From Streptomyces narbonensis (GTDB lineage: Bacteria > Actinomycetota > Actinomycetes > Streptomycetales > Streptomycetaceae): 64,000 nt of DNA. The first letter of the stretch is position 1; every line of letters starts with the position of its first letter. This document shows positions 1 through 8,461 of this stretch, in pieces. Where the stretch lies: contig NZ_BMSF01000010.1 of NCBI RefSeq assembly GCF_014649015.1, forward strand, positions 276,431 through 340,430. Direction: 5' to 3'. The position numbers and the translations under genes were made by a program. The notes beneath the pieces are model-generated. The model saw only the letters and a program-made list of their open reading frames with translations, was not told the origin of the DNA and ran no database searches.

Positions 1-23
1 GTGGTGAGCGGTCCCTGCGTCAC
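1..23 (-). CDS. Catalase, N-terminal 8 codons only (partial)
   Basis: Reading leftward from GTG at 23..21, the frame encodes MTQGPLTT and runs off the window edge. This resembles the start of Streptomyces monofunctional haem catalases, as far as I can recall. A GGAGG motif lies 6 nt before the GTG, which makes it a better start than an in-frame ATG at 41..39. The gene is divergent from a catR-like Fur-family gene, the arrangement expected for a peroxide-regulated catalase. Only eight residues are visible, so the identity rests mainly on context. Confidence 0.5.
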
Positions 24-111
24 GTGCGCCTCCTGCGTCATGTCCTGCGAGTCCTGTCCCTCGGCCGAGGCCTGTTCTGAGCCTTGGCCAATGCCGGGTT
101 CGATCCTACGA

Positions 112-146
112 TAGACATTGTCTAAGTCAAGTGGACTTCCAAAGTC
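112..146. promoter_or_regulatory. Putative CatR operator (nested inverted repeats)
   Basis: TAGACA-T-TGTCTA at 112..124 is a perfect 6-1-6 inverted repeat. It is followed by AAGTC-N5-GACTT (124..138) and GACTT-CCA-AAGTC (134..146). The region lies between the divergent catalase start and the catR start, 46 nt upstream of catR. Repeated inverted elements like these are typical Fur-family operators, so autoregulation of catR and control of the catalase are likely. Binding by this protein is inferred. Confidence 0.65.
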
Positions 147-191
147 ACACCCGTTCGGGATCCGGTTCCCCCGACTGTTAGGCTGAACCCC

Positions 192-611
192 ATGAGTGAC
201 CTGTTGGAACGACTGCGCGGCCGCGGCTGGCGGATGACCGCGCAGCGGCGCGTCGTGGCCGAGGTGCTTGACGGAGACCACGTCCACCTGACCGCCGACG
301 AGGTCCACGCCCGTGCCGTGACGAGGCTTCCCGAGATCTCGCGCGCGACCGTGTACAACACGCTGGGCGAGATGGTCACCCTCGGCGAGGTCATCGAGGT
401 CGCCACGGACGGCCGAGCCAAGCGGTACGACCCCAACGCCCACCGCCCGCACCAGCACCTGGTCTGCGGTCGCTGCGGCGCCATCCGCGACGTCCACCCG
501 GCGGGCGACCCGCTGGCGGACCTGCCGGACACGGAGCGCTTCGGCTTCACGATCTCGAACGTCGAGGTCACGTACCGAGGCATCTGCCCGAACTGCGCCA
601 CGACGGCCTGA
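192..611 (+). CDS. catR: Fur-family peroxide-responsive repressor, CatR-like
   Basis: The 139-aa protein has a Fur-type winged helix (about 1-85) with the recognition-helix motif ISRATVYNTL near 49-58. A C-terminal dimerisation domain carries two CxxC pairs (C92/C95 and C132/C135) for structural zinc. His-rich segments (HRPHQH, 84-89) fit a regulatory metal site. CatR/FurA/PerR proteins use bound iron to sense peroxide and derepress catalase. The length equals the family norm. The gene is divergent from a catalase-like start with inverted repeats between them, and is followed by a strong hairpin, so it is probably monocistronic. Zur or Nur are alternatives, but the neighbour favours CatR. Confidence 0.85.
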   Translation: MSDLLERLRGRGWRMTAQRRVVAEVLDGDHVHLTADEVHARAVTRLPEISRATVYNTLGEMVTLGEVIEVATDGRAKRYDPNAHRPHQHLVCGRCGAIRDVHPAGDPLADLPDTERFGFTISNVEVTYRGICPNCATTA

Positions 612-636
612 CGCCGCCATCACCATCGAGACCTGA

Positions 637-663
637 GGGCCCCCGCTTCCGGCGGGGGCCCTT
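637..663 (+). terminator. Rho-independent-like terminator after catR
   Basis: GGGCCCCCGC-TTCC-GGCGGGGGCCC forms a near-perfect GC-rich hairpin 26 nt after the catR stop. It is followed by TTCTCG, with no long T-run, as is common in Streptomyces. Confidence 0.75.
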
Positions 664-701
664 CTCGCGCCCTCGGAGGCTTCTCGCACCCTCCGAAGCT
701 C

Positions 702-758
702 CGGGAACACGACGAAGGCCCGGGAACACGACGAAGGCCCGGGAACACGACGAAGGCC
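702..758. repeat. Three tandem copies of a 19-bp unit beside a tRNA terminator
   Basis: Exact 19-bp copies lie at 702..720, 721..739 and 740..758, each holding CGAAGGCC. They reiterate one arm of the adjacent terminator of the tRNA at 802..875. The second tRNA copy has only one such arm, so this looks like local slippage duplication. There are no spacers and no CRISPR features. Confidence 0.9.
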
Positions 759-790
759 CGGATCCGATCGAAATCGGATCCGGGCCTTCG
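751..790 (-). terminator. Terminator of tRNA-fMet copy 1
   Basis: A perfect 18-bp stem (751..768 with 773..790, loop 769..772) contains CCGGATCCGAT. It lies 12 nt past the 3' end of the minus-strand tRNA. Beyond it, in transcript order, come the reiterated 3'-arm sequences of the 19-bp repeat. Confidence 0.85.
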
Positions 791-801
791 TTGCTACTGA
801 G

Positions 802-875
802 TAGCGGGGACAGGATTTGAACCTGCGACCTCTGGGTTATGAGCCCAGCGAGCTACCGAGCTGCTCCACCCCGCG
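802..875 (-). tRNA. Initiator tRNA-fMet (CAT), copy 1
   Basis: The 74-nt cloverleaf has a CAT anticodon flanked by GGG/CCC pairs, the initiator signature. The acceptor stem is CGCGGGG/CCCCGC with C1 facing U72, so the 1:72 pair is unpaired as required for formylation. GGTTCAAATCC forms the T arm. CCA is not encoded. A second copy, identical over the tRNA, lies at 3123..3196. Confidence 0.97.
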
Positions 876-934
876 TCGGTGAACCCAACCTTACGGGTCC
901 CCCGTCACCAGCGCAAATTCATTACGGCGAGGCC

Positions 935-2920
935 CTACGCGGTGAGCTCCTGGTGCAGCGCCTCGCTCAGCCGGGCGGCGCGCTCGGCGACCTCCGCCGG
1001 GCCCAGCTCCACCGCGCGGGCGCACCAGTGCCGCCCCTCGGTGAGCTCGCCCCGGCGCGCCGCGAGCAGCGCGAGCCGGAGCGCGGCGCGACCGTGGCCG
1101 GCCCGGGCGGCGCGGGTCCACCAGAGGGCGGCCTCGCGCTCGCTGCCCTCACGGGCGAGGAGCAGCCCGAGGTTGAAGGCACCGTTACGGCTGCCCGCCT
1201 CTGCCGCCTCGCGGTACCAGCGGTCGGCCTCGGCGAGGTCGCCGCGGCCCGCCGCGAGCATCCCGACCCGCACCTGGGCGCGCCGGTGGCCCTGCTGGGC
1301 CGCCCGCTCGTACCACTCCTCGCACTCGGTCTTCTCCTCGCGGGGCGCGCCGAGCACGGCGGGGCCGGGCTCGGGGCGGCGCGCGTCGAGGACCGTGGCC
1401 AGCCGGAAGGCGGCCTCGGCGCTGCCGCCGCCTGCCGCACACCGCAGGTGCCGCTCGGCGGTCCGCTCGTCGCCGTCGCGCAGGGCGGCGATGCCGACCT
1501 GGAGGGCGGCCTCGGTGTGCCCCGCGGCGGCGGCCCGCTCGTACCAGACGAGGGCCGTACGGTCGTCGTCGCGGCCCGCGTGGAGGATGCCCAGGTTGAA
1601 GGCGGCGTCCACGCTGCCGGCCTCGGCGGCCTTGGAGAACCACGGCTCGGCGCCGTTCGCGTCGCCGGCCTGGAGGAGCAGCACGGCGAGCGCGTTGGCG
1701 GCCTCGCGGTGGCCCGCGTAGGCGGCGCGGCGGTACCACTGCTCGGCCTGCGGGATCCGGTCCTGGGCGGCGCAGAGCAGCCCGAGGTTGTACGCCCCGT
1801 TCACGTCGCCCGCGTCCATGGCGGCGCGGTACCAGCGCTCGGCGGTCTGCTGCTCGCCCCGGGCCGCGTGCAGCGCCCCGAGGGCGTTGGCGGCGTTGCC
1901 GTCGCCGTCCTGGGCGGCGCGCAGCCACCACACGGCGGCGCTCTCCTGGTCGCCCGCGTCGCGCAGGAGGAAGCCGAGGGCGCAGGCGGCCTTGGCCTCG
2001 CCCTCCTTGGCGGAGCTGAGGTACCAGCGGCCGGCCTCCTTGAGGTCGCCGCGCTTCTCCAGGATCGCGCCGAGGTGCAGGGCGGCGCGCCGGTGCCCGC
2101 GGGCGGCGGCCTGCCGGAACCACTGCTCGGCCTCGGTGAGCTCGGTCTTCGGCGGGGCGGGGTCCGCGACACCGCCGGGTGCCGCGCCGGCCGGAGGGGC
2201 CGCGCCCGCACCGGCGGGCACGCGCAGCCGGGAGCCGGTGTCGTGCGGTCCCCGACCGCCCTCGTGCGGGCCGCGGGCCGGTTCGGTGGCGCGGCGCTCC
2301 AGGGCCAGGGCGAGGCGGTAGGCGGCCTCGCGGTGGCCCTGCTCGGCGGCGGCACGCAGCCAGCGCTCGGCGCCGACGTCGCTGCGGTGCTCCAGGAGGT
2401 CGGCGAGGGCGTAGGCGCCGAGGGCATGGCCCTGCTCGGCGGCCTGGCGCAGCCAGTACTCGGCGGCCGGCTCGTCGCCGCGCTCGCGGTGGTGGCGGCC
2501 GAGGGCGTGGGCGGCGGGGGCGGAGCCGGCGACGGCGGCGACGCGCCACCAGCCGGCGGCCTCGTCGGCGTATCCCCGCTGGTGGAGCAGGACGCCCAGG
2601 TTGTTCGCGGCGGCCCGGTCCCCCTCGGCGGTGGCGCCGCGCAGGAAGGGCTCGGCGCCGTCGAGGTCACCGCGGCGCAGCAGCAGCGCGCCGAGCGCGC
2701 TCATCGAGGCGAGGTCTCCGCGCTCGGCCGCGCGCCGGTGGCGCGCCTCGCTCTCGGTTTCCGTCTCGGTCTCGGTGTCGGCATCGGTCTCGGCGGTGGT
2801 GTCGACGGCCGCATCGACGGCCCCCACTGCCTCGATGATCTCGTCCGCGGCGTTTCTGGCGTGCCGCTGCACAAACCGCCCTGTCTCCAACAGAGTTGCC
2901 CTGTCCCCCATAAATACCAT
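935..2920 (-). CDS. Sel1/TPR-repeat protein
   Basis: The 661-aa protein consists almost wholly of Sel1-like helical hairpins of about 36 residues. Recurrent features are GxxxAxxxLGxLL followed by GDxxxAExWxRxAAExG. The N-terminal ~60 residues include an acidic Thr/Glu run, and a Pro/Gly-rich linker interrupts the repeats near residues 205-245. No signal peptide or membrane segment is visible, so a cytoplasmic protein-interaction scaffold is likely; partners are unknown. The ATG at 2920 has GGTGGTG upstream; an ATG three codons later (2911) is an alternative. The gene sits between two identical initiator tRNA genes, all on the minus strand. Confidence 0.85.
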   Translation of the reverse strand: MVFMGDRATLLETGRFVQRHARNAADEIIEAVGAVDAAVDTTAETDADTETETETESEARHRRAAERGDLASMSALGALLLRRGDLDGAEPFLRGATAEGDRAAANNLGVLLHQRGYADEAAGWWRVAAVAGSAPAAHALGRHHRERGDEPAAEYWLRQAAEQGHALGAYALADLLEHRSDVGAERWLRAAAEQGHREAAYRLALALERRATEPARGPHEGGRGPHDTGSRLRVPAGAGAAPPAGAAPGGVADPAPPKTELTEAEQWFRQAAARGHRRAALHLGAILEKRGDLKEAGRWYLSSAKEGEAKAACALGFLLRDAGDQESAAVWWLRAAQDGDGNAANALGALHAARGEQQTAERWYRAAMDAGDVNGAYNLGLLCAAQDRIPQAEQWYRRAAYAGHREAANALAVLLLQAGDANGAEPWFSKAAEAGSVDAAFNLGILHAGRDDDRTALVWYERAAAAGHTEAALQVGIAALRDGDERTAERHLRCAAGGGSAEAAFRLATVLDARRPEPGPAVLGAPREEKTECEEWYERAAQQGHRRAQVRVGMLAAGRGDLAEADRWYREAAEAGSRNGAFNLGLLLAREGSEREAALWWTRAARAGHGRAALRLALLAARRGELTEGRHWCARAVELGPAEVAERAARLSEALHQELTA

Positions 2921-3080
2921 CGTCGCACCACCCGCAACCCGAGCACACCTGGTATACCGCAGCCAGTGAGGTCACTCAGCGTTTTGTCGACATGCCCACA
3001 GAGAGACAAGTCAAACACGCCTCACACCAACTCGCCCCCTCCGTACCGCCCTTCGGTGCCCTCCGTCACGTCGACACACG

Positions 3081-3116
3081 ACGAAGGCCCGGATCCTTAT
3101 GGATCCGGGCCCTCGT
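3081..3116 (-). terminator. Terminator of tRNA-fMet copy 2
   Basis: A 16-bp stem with one mismatch (3081..3096 with 3101..3116, TTAT loop) lies just beyond the 3' end of the second tRNA copy. It contains GGCCCGGATCC, homologous to the terminator of copy 1. Confidence 0.8.
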
Positions 3117-3122
3117 TCTGAG

Positions 3123-3196
3123 TAGCGGGGACAGGATTTGAACCTGCGACCTCTGGGTTATGAGCCCAGCGAGCTACCGAGCTGCTCCACCCCGCG
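3123..3196 (-). tRNA. Initiator tRNA-fMet (CAT), copy 2
   Basis: Identical over all 74 nt to the copy at 802..875. Short flanking identity (CGTCGGTGAA on the + strand after the 5' end, GAGTAG at the 3' side) points to duplication or gene conversion. It has the same C1/U72 mismatch and CAT anticodon. Confidence 0.97.
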
Positions 3197-3241
3197 TCGG
3201 TGAAACCACAGTATCACGACGCGGGGGTGGAAAACCTCAGG

Positions 3242-6145
3242 TCAGCCGCCTGTCCCCGTGCTCTTGAGCTTCGCTCCGGCGTCCGCCGCGCGCTGGAGAG
3301 CCTCCTGGAGGTCCTCCTGCGCCTTGCCGTACGCCGTCCAGTCGCCCTTCGCCAGCGCCGCCTCGCCCGCGTCGTACGCCTTCTGGGCGTCGGCGATGGC
3401 CGCCTTCAGCGCGGCGTCGTTGGACGTCGGCGGCGGGGGCGTGGTGCCCGGCGGCGGGGTCGTCGGCGGGGTCGGTGCCTCCACCCCGAAGACCGCGTTC
3501 AGCGCGTTGGTGAGGTTGTCCTCGAACACGGTGGTGTCCTTGGTCGTGTCACCGTCCGGCTGGTCCGCGTCCACATAGGACACCGCGACCTTCTTCAGGA
3601 GCGGGTACAGGGCGTTCCGGCCCTGGGCGTACACCGGCTCCACGTACAGGAACCCGCCGTCGAGCGGCACGGTCAGCAGGTTGCCGTACTGGATGTCGGA
3701 GTCGGCGCCCTTCATGTCCCGGACGAACTGGGCGACGTCCGGGAGACCGTTGAGCTTGCTCTGCACCTGGGCCGGGCCCGGCACGTCCTCGGTGACCCGC
3801 AGCAGTCTCAGCCGGCCGTACTCCTTGCTGGTGGCGTCGGCGTCGACCGCCATGAAGCCGCCCAGGTTGGGCCGGCCGTTCGGCGTGAACGTCGTCGTCA
3901 GCGAGAAGCGCTGCGCCGCGTCCCCGGGCATCTTCATGCTCAGGTAGTACGGCGGGACCGCGTTGCCGTCCTTGTTGGTCGGGTCGTCCGGCACCTGCCA
4001 GGCGTCCGAGCCGCTGTAGAACTGCGCGGGGTCGGTCACGTGGTACCGGGTCAGCAGCTCGCGCTGGACCTTGAACATGTCCTGCGGGTAGCGCAGGTGC
4101 TCCATCAGGTCGGCGTTGATCGCGGACTTCGCCTTGACCGTGCCCGGGAAGGCCTTCATCCAGGTCTTGAGGACCGGGTCCTGCGTGTCCCACTGGTAGA
4201 GGTTCACCGTGCCGTCGTAGGCGTCGACGGTGGCCTTCACCGAGTTACGGATGTAGTTGACCTGGTTCTGCTGGGCGACGACCGCGCGCTGCTGGTTGCC
4301 GACGGTCAGGGAGTCGGCCGTGGTGTCGCCGAGCGTGGTCCGCGAGGCGTACGGGTAGCCGTTGGTCGTCGTGTAGGCGTCGACGATCCACTGGATCCGG
4401 CCCTTGACGACCGCCGGGTAGGCGTCGCCGTCGATGGTCAGCCAGGGCGCGACGGCCTCGACGCGCTCCTTGGGCGTGCGGTTGTAGAGGATCCGCGAGC
4501 CCTCGCCGATGGCCCCCGAGTAGAGGATCTGCGGCTCGCTGAAGGCCACCGCGTAGGCGGCGCGGTTGAACGCGCCGGAGAGGCTGACGCCGCTCTTCTC
4601 CTTGTAGCTGGTGGTCTTCTCGCCGTTCTCCTCGTAGTCCAGCTCCTTCTGCGGGCCGCCCACGATCGAGTACTGGTCGGTCTTCTCGCCGTAGTAGATC
4701 CGCTGCTGGTACTCGCCGACGTCACCGGTCGTCGGCAGCCCGGACTCGGTGAAGACCGGGGAGCCGTTGGCGTCCGTCTGCGTACCCATGGCCATGATCG
4801 CGCCGTAGCCGTGGGTGTAGGTGAAGTGGTCGTTGATCCAGTTCCGCTTCGGGATGCCCTTGATGTTGAGCTCCCGCAGACCGATGACCGTGTCCTTGCC
4901 CTGGTAGCGGTCCACGTCCAGGGTCGTCGGGAACTGGTAGTACTTCCGCTTCTGCTCCAGCTGCTGGAACGTCGGCGAGACGATGTTCGGGTCGAGGACG
5001 CGGTAGCTGGCCGCCGAGTCGGCGTCCGTGCGGAGCTGGTCCTTGGCCTTGACCGTCGACTTGCCCGAGTAGTTCTCGGGCTTCGTCGAGTCGATCGCGT
5101 ACGCCTTGCGGGTCGCGTCGATGTTCTTCTGGATGTACGGCGCTTCCTTGGCCTGCTCGTTCGGCTGGACCTGGAACTTCTGCACGATGGCCGGGTACAG
5201 GCCGCCGATCAGGACCGCGGAGAGCACCATCAGGCCGAAGCCGATCACCGGCAGCTGCCAGGTGCGGCGCCAGAGCGTCGCGAAGAACAGCACGGCGCAG
5301 ATCGCGGCGATGCAGAACAGGATGGTCTTCGCCGGCAGGTACGCGTTGGCGTCGACGTACCGCAGGCCCGTCCAGTTGCCGGTGGCCTTGAAGTCGCTGG
5401 ACTTCACGGCCAGGCCGTACCGGTCGAGCCAGTACGCCACGGCCTTGAGCGAGACGAAGATGCCGAGCAGCACCGAGAGGTGACCGGTGGCGGCGGCGGT
5501 AGCGCGGGCGCCCGGGCTGGTGATCCGCAGTCCGCCGTACAGGTAGTGCGTGATCGCGGCGGCGATCAGCGACAGCACGGCGGCGGCGAAGCCGAAGGCG
5601 AGGAGGAAGCGGTACCAGGGCAGGTCGAAGGCGTAGAACGCCACGTCGAGACCGAACTGCGGGTCCTTCTGGCCGAACTTCACGCCGTTGACCCACAGGA
5701 GCCAGGTGCGCCACTGACCCGAGGCGGAGGCGCCGGCGATCAGCCCCACCAGGACCGTGACCGCGAGCAGCACCCACTTCTTGAAGGGGGCGACCCCCAT
5801 CCGGTACCGGTCGAGGCTCTGCTGCTCCAGCGACATCGCGCTCAGCGGCGGACGCAGCCGGTACGCCAGCCAGATGTTCAGGCCGACGGCGAGCCCCATG
5901 AGGAGACCGAAGACGGCGAAGAGGCCGATCTTGGTCCACAGTGTGGTGGTGAACACGGACGAGTACTCGACCGAGCGGTACCAGAGCCAGTCCGTCCAGA
6001 ACCCGGCGAACATCACGAACGCCATGGCCAGGACGGCCAGCACCCCGAGTGTCATGAGCAGGGTGCGGGCCCGCCGGGACGGCCGGCCGACTCTCATCCT
6101 CGGCCCGGACGGGCTACCGCCGCGGTCCGGCATCTGGAAAGCCAA
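3242..6145 (-). CDS. UPF0182 family membrane protein
   Basis: The protein is about 967 aa. About seven hydrophobic segments fill the N-terminal third (for example LLMTLGVLAVLAMAFVMFAG, and WLLWVNGVKFGQKDPQFGLD near the conserved family core). A large, presumably extracytoplasmic region of about 600 aa follows, then a Pro-rich linker and a short Ala/Asp-rich helical tail. UPF0182 is conserved across Actinobacteria (M. tuberculosis Rv3193c) but has no established function. The TTG at 6145 has GAGGGG six nt upstream and gives MAFQMPDRGG; an ATG at 6133 and a TTG at 6202 are alternatives. The gene is divergent from the PPA1309 gene. Confidence 0.9.
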   Translation of the reverse strand: MAFQMPDRGGSPSGPRMRVGRPSRRARTLLMTLGVLAVLAMAFVMFAGFWTDWLWYRSVEYSSVFTTTLWTKIGLFAVFGLLMGLAVGLNIWLAYRLRPPLSAMSLEQQSLDRYRMGVAPFKKWVLLAVTVLVGLIAGASASGQWRTWLLWVNGVKFGQKDPQFGLDVAFYAFDLPWYRFLLAFGFAAAVLSLIAAAITHYLYGGLRITSPGARATAAATGHLSVLLGIFVSLKAVAYWLDRYGLAVKSSDFKATGNWTGLRYVDANAYLPAKTILFCIAAICAVLFFATLWRRTWQLPVIGFGLMVLSAVLIGGLYPAIVQKFQVQPNEQAKEAPYIQKNIDATRKAYAIDSTKPENYSGKSTVKAKDQLRTDADSAASYRVLDPNIVSPTFQQLEQKRKYYQFPTTLDVDRYQGKDTVIGLRELNIKGIPKRNWINDHFTYTHGYGAIMAMGTQTDANGSPVFTESGLPTTGDVGEYQQRIYYGEKTDQYSIVGGPQKELDYEENGEKTTSYKEKSGVSLSGAFNRAAYAVAFSEPQILYSGAIGEGSRILYNRTPKERVEAVAPWLTIDGDAYPAVVKGRIQWIVDAYTTTNGYPYASRTTLGDTTADSLTVGNQQRAVVAQQNQVNYIRNSVKATVDAYDGTVNLYQWDTQDPVLKTWMKAFPGTVKAKSAINADLMEHLRYPQDMFKVQRELLTRYHVTDPAQFYSGSDAWQVPDDPTNKDGNAVPPYYLSMKMPGDAAQRFSLTTTFTPNGRPNLGGFMAVDADATSKEYGRLRLLRVTEDVPGPAQVQSKLNGLPDVAQFVRDMKGADSDIQYGNLLTVPLDGGFLYVEPVYAQGRNALYPLLKKVAVSYVDADQPDGDTTKDTTVFEDNLTNALNAVFGVEAPTPPTTPPPGTTPPPPTSNDAALKAAIADAQKAYDAGEAALAKGDWTAYGKAQEDLQEALQRAADAGAKLKSTGTGG

Positions 6146-6268
6146 CGTGCGCCCCTCGAAGTTGATGCGTCTGAAAGCAGGCCCCGCGATCGTAGAGCCC
6201 AATGGTGCAACTTACTGAGGCTTTACCTAGTTCCCGACTTCGGGGCAAGACGAGGCAGGATGTTGGTC

Positions 6269-6820
6269 ATGTCCAACGCTTCCCCCTCAGGCCCGGCGAT
6301 GGCCGCGAGCCCCCTCACCCGCGCTGTACTCGAGATCGACGAGTACGCGTCGGGTCTCGGCTGGGACCAGCCGGCCCGTCTCTTCGCCCTCGTCGACACC
6401 GCCCGGCTCCGCGCCAAGGAGCCCGCGCTCGCCTCCCAGCTCGGCCTGGGCGACGACGCCACCGCCTTCACCCCCATCGAGCAGGACAAGCTGCCGCGCG
6501 GCAAGCCGCTCGACGAGTTCCTCGGCACGATCGCCTGGCCCTCCTCCGTGGCGGGCTGCGCCCTGACCGTGGAGCGGCTGATGCTGCCGCCGTCGGCGGA
6601 GTCCCAGGTGCCGCAGGGGCTGAGCGAGAAGCAGCTCGCCAAGTGGGTCGCCGCGCACCCGGACCGCCAGGAGGTCCGGATGACCGTGGCGGTGCTGCGC
6701 GGCGGCGCCCGTGAGGCGGCGATCCGGCTGCGCGAGAAGGACTCGACGACCGAGGTCCTGACCGGCCCCGACCTGGTGCCGGGGCTCGCCGAGGCGCTGT
6801 CGGCGACCTTCGAGTCGTAG
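6269..6820 (+). CDS. PPA1309 family protein, function unknown
   Basis: This soluble 183-aa protein has the conserved opening SPLTRAVLEIDEYASGLGWDQ followed by LFALVDTA, as in the PPA1309 family common to Actinobacteria. It contains a central ALTVERLMLPP segment and a C-terminal EAAIRLREKD strand. No catalytic motif, signal peptide or membrane segment is recognisable. The ATG at 6269 has AGGA at a good distance; an in-frame ATG at 6260 is an alternative. It is divergent from the UPF0182 gene and ends at a bidirectional terminator shared with the protease gene. Confidence 0.8.
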   Translation: MSNASPSGPAMAASPLTRAVLEIDEYASGLGWDQPARLFALVDTARLRAKEPALASQLGLGDDATAFTPIEQDKLPRGKPLDEFLGTIAWPSSVAGCALTVERLMLPPSAESQVPQGLSEKQLAKWVAAHPDRQEVRMTVAVLRGGAREAAIRLREKDSTTEVLTGPDLVPGLAEALSATFES

Positions 6821-6860
6821 GCCCTGGAGCCGCACCGGTCCACGGCGGCGGTACGAAGAG

Positions 6861-6890
6861 GGGGCGCCCGGTCTGCCGACCGGGCGCCCC
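6861..6890. terminator. Bidirectional terminator
   Basis: A 13-bp perfect stem, GGGGCGCCCGGTC / GACCGGGCGCCCC, with a 4-nt loop lies between two convergent genes (stops at 6820 and 6909). Confidence 0.85.
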
Positions 6891-6908
6891 TCGTCCGTGC
6901 CGGGCGGG

Positions 6909-7997
6909 TCAGCCCGTGGTGCAGCGCGGCAGGTTCGCCGTGTCGCCCTTGCGGAGCTTCTCCAGTGACTTGGTGGCGTCGTCGATGGTGTCCACCTTGA
7001 TCAGGGTCAGGCCGTCGGGGATGTCGGAGGCGGCCGAGGCGCAGTTGTCGGCGGGGGTGAGGAAGTACTCCGCGCCCGCGTTGCGCGCGCCGACGAGCTT
7101 CATGTCGATGCCGCCGATCGGGCCGACCCTGCCCTTGTCGTCGATGGTGCCCGTGCCGGCGATGAACTTCCCGTCGGTGAGGCTCTCGGGGGTCAGCTTG
7201 TCGACGATGCCGAGGGCGAACATCAGGCCGGCACTGGGGCCGCCGACGTCGGCGAGGTTGATGTCGATGGTGAACGGGAAGACGTGGTCGGTCCCGGCCT
7301 GGATGCCGACGACGGCCCGGTCGCCCTCCTTGGAGGTGGCGGTCCTGATGACCACCTTCCGGGTGACGGTGGGCTCCTTGCGGGCCTTCTCGGCCTCGGC
7401 GGCCTCCTTGGCGGGGACGATCGTGAACACGACGTCCTGCCCGGGCTTGCGTTGGGTGACCTGTTCGGCGACGTCGCCCGGCTCCGTGACCTTCACGCCG
7501 TCGACGGCCCTGATGACGTCACCGGCGTGCAGCTTGCCCTCTGCCGGGGAGTCCTTGACGACGGTGGCGACGATGACGCGGCTGGTCACCGGGATGCCCA
7601 GCTCCCCGAGGGCCGCCACCTTGGCGCTCTCCTGGGACTGGCTGAACTCCTCGGCGTTCTCCTGGCTCGACTGCTCCTCGGTCTTGCCGTCCGGGTAGAG
7701 CGTGTCGTGCGGCACCACCACGTTGTCGTGGGCGAGCCAGCCGTAGACCGCCTCGACGGCGTTCATCTTGTAGTCCGCGCTGGTGACACGGACCGTCGTC
7801 ATGTTGAGGTGACCGTCGGTCGGGTAGGTCTTGCGTCCGGAGATCGAGAGGACGGGCTCTCCCCTGGCCTCTCCCAGCGTGTTGACCGTGGGGCCGGGAC
7901 TCATCTCCGCGTACGGCACCGGGATCAGGACGCCTGCGATGAGCAGACAGATCAACACCAGGGTGGAGGCGAGCATCGTCGCGGTGCGGCGTGGCAT
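6909..7997 (-). CDS. Membrane-anchored PDZ-Lon (S16) serine protease, YlbL-like
   Basis: The 362-aa protein has an N-terminal membrane anchor (about 8-27, ASTLVLICLLIAGVLIPV). A PDZ domain (about 140-195) includes SPAEGKLHAGDVIRAVDG. The C-terminal Lon-type protease domain has catalytic Ser255 in GGPSAG and Lys300 in GGIDMK, the Ser-Lys dyad of peptidase family S16. There is no ATPase domain, so it is not Lon itself; the active site should face outside the membrane. The family matches M. tuberculosis Rv3194c, also beside UPF0182. The natural substrate is not evident from the sequence. Confidence 0.9.
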   Translation of the reverse strand: MPRRTATMLASTLVLICLLIAGVLIPVPYAEMSPGPTVNTLGEARGEPVLSISGRKTYPTDGHLNMTTVRVTSADYKMNAVEAVYGWLAHDNVVVPHDTLYPDGKTEEQSSQENAEEFSQSQESAKVAALGELGIPVTSRVIVATVVKDSPAEGKLHAGDVIRAVDGVKVTEPGDVAEQVTQRKPGQDVVFTIVPAKEAAEAEKARKEPTVTRKVVIRTATSKEGDRAVVGIQAGTDHVFPFTIDINLADVGGPSAGLMFALGIVDKLTPESLTDGKFIAGTGTIDDKGRVGPIGGIDMKLVGARNAGAEYFLTPADNCASAASDIPDGLTLIKVDTIDDATKSLEKLRKGDTANLPRCTTG

Positions 7998-8084
7998 GGA
8001 ACGACAGTACGGGACTCGCCTGTGCGCGCACCCCTGGGGCGGTCCGTACGGGGCGGTCCGTGCCGGGGCGGCCGGCGGGCCGCG

Positions 8085-8312
8085 TCAGCTGGACGGTGTG
8101 GACACGGGGGTCACCGTCGTGGCCGTCTCGCGCTCCTGGGCGACGGAGCCGGCGGTCGTGGTGTGGGACCGCTCCATCGCGTCCCGGAACCGTGCGTAGC
8201 CGGCGAGCTCGGCCACGTCACCTATCGTCTTGTTCCTCGAAGCCCAGCTTCCCCATATCGCCGCGCCGACGACTGCGAAAAGCGGAATCAGCAACCAGGC
8301 CAGCGCTGCCAT
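8085..8312 (-). CDS. Small single-pass membrane protein
   Basis: The 75-aa product has an N-terminal hydrophobic helix (MAALAWLLIPLFAVVGAAIW) followed by a polar, Thr-rich tail of about 50 residues, suggesting a short anchored protein with a flexible tail. A strong GGGAGG lies upstream of the ATG. It is 87 nt upstream of the PDZ-Lon protease gene on the same strand and may be co-transcribed with it. The family is not recognised beyond Streptomyces-type small membrane proteins. Confidence 0.75.
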   Translation of the reverse strand: MAALAWLLIPLFAVVGAAIWGSWASRNKTIGDVAELAGYARFRDAMERSHTTTAGSVAQERETATTVTPVSTPSS

Positions 8313-8461
8313 CCCGACCTCCCATCCCCAATGAGTTGATCAGCAGACTATTCATCTGTGGCATCAACGCTGCTGCCTGGGGGCCGGTTACGCAAATCGG
8401 GCGTTCGGCTACACGCTGTCGGCGCGTCGCCTTGCGGGCCGGGACCGCTCCGGGCCGAGCC

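Noticed and set aside
702..758. CRISPR or phage attachment-site interpretation of 19-bp repeats beside tRNA
   Set aside because: No spacers, no integrase, and the repeats copy the tRNA terminator arm rather than the tRNA 3' end.
839..3121. A 760-codon plus-strand frame opposite the Sel1-repeat gene
   Set aside because: It begins inside a tRNA gene and is the low-complexity shadow of the repeats; the minus strand encodes a coherent Sel1 protein.
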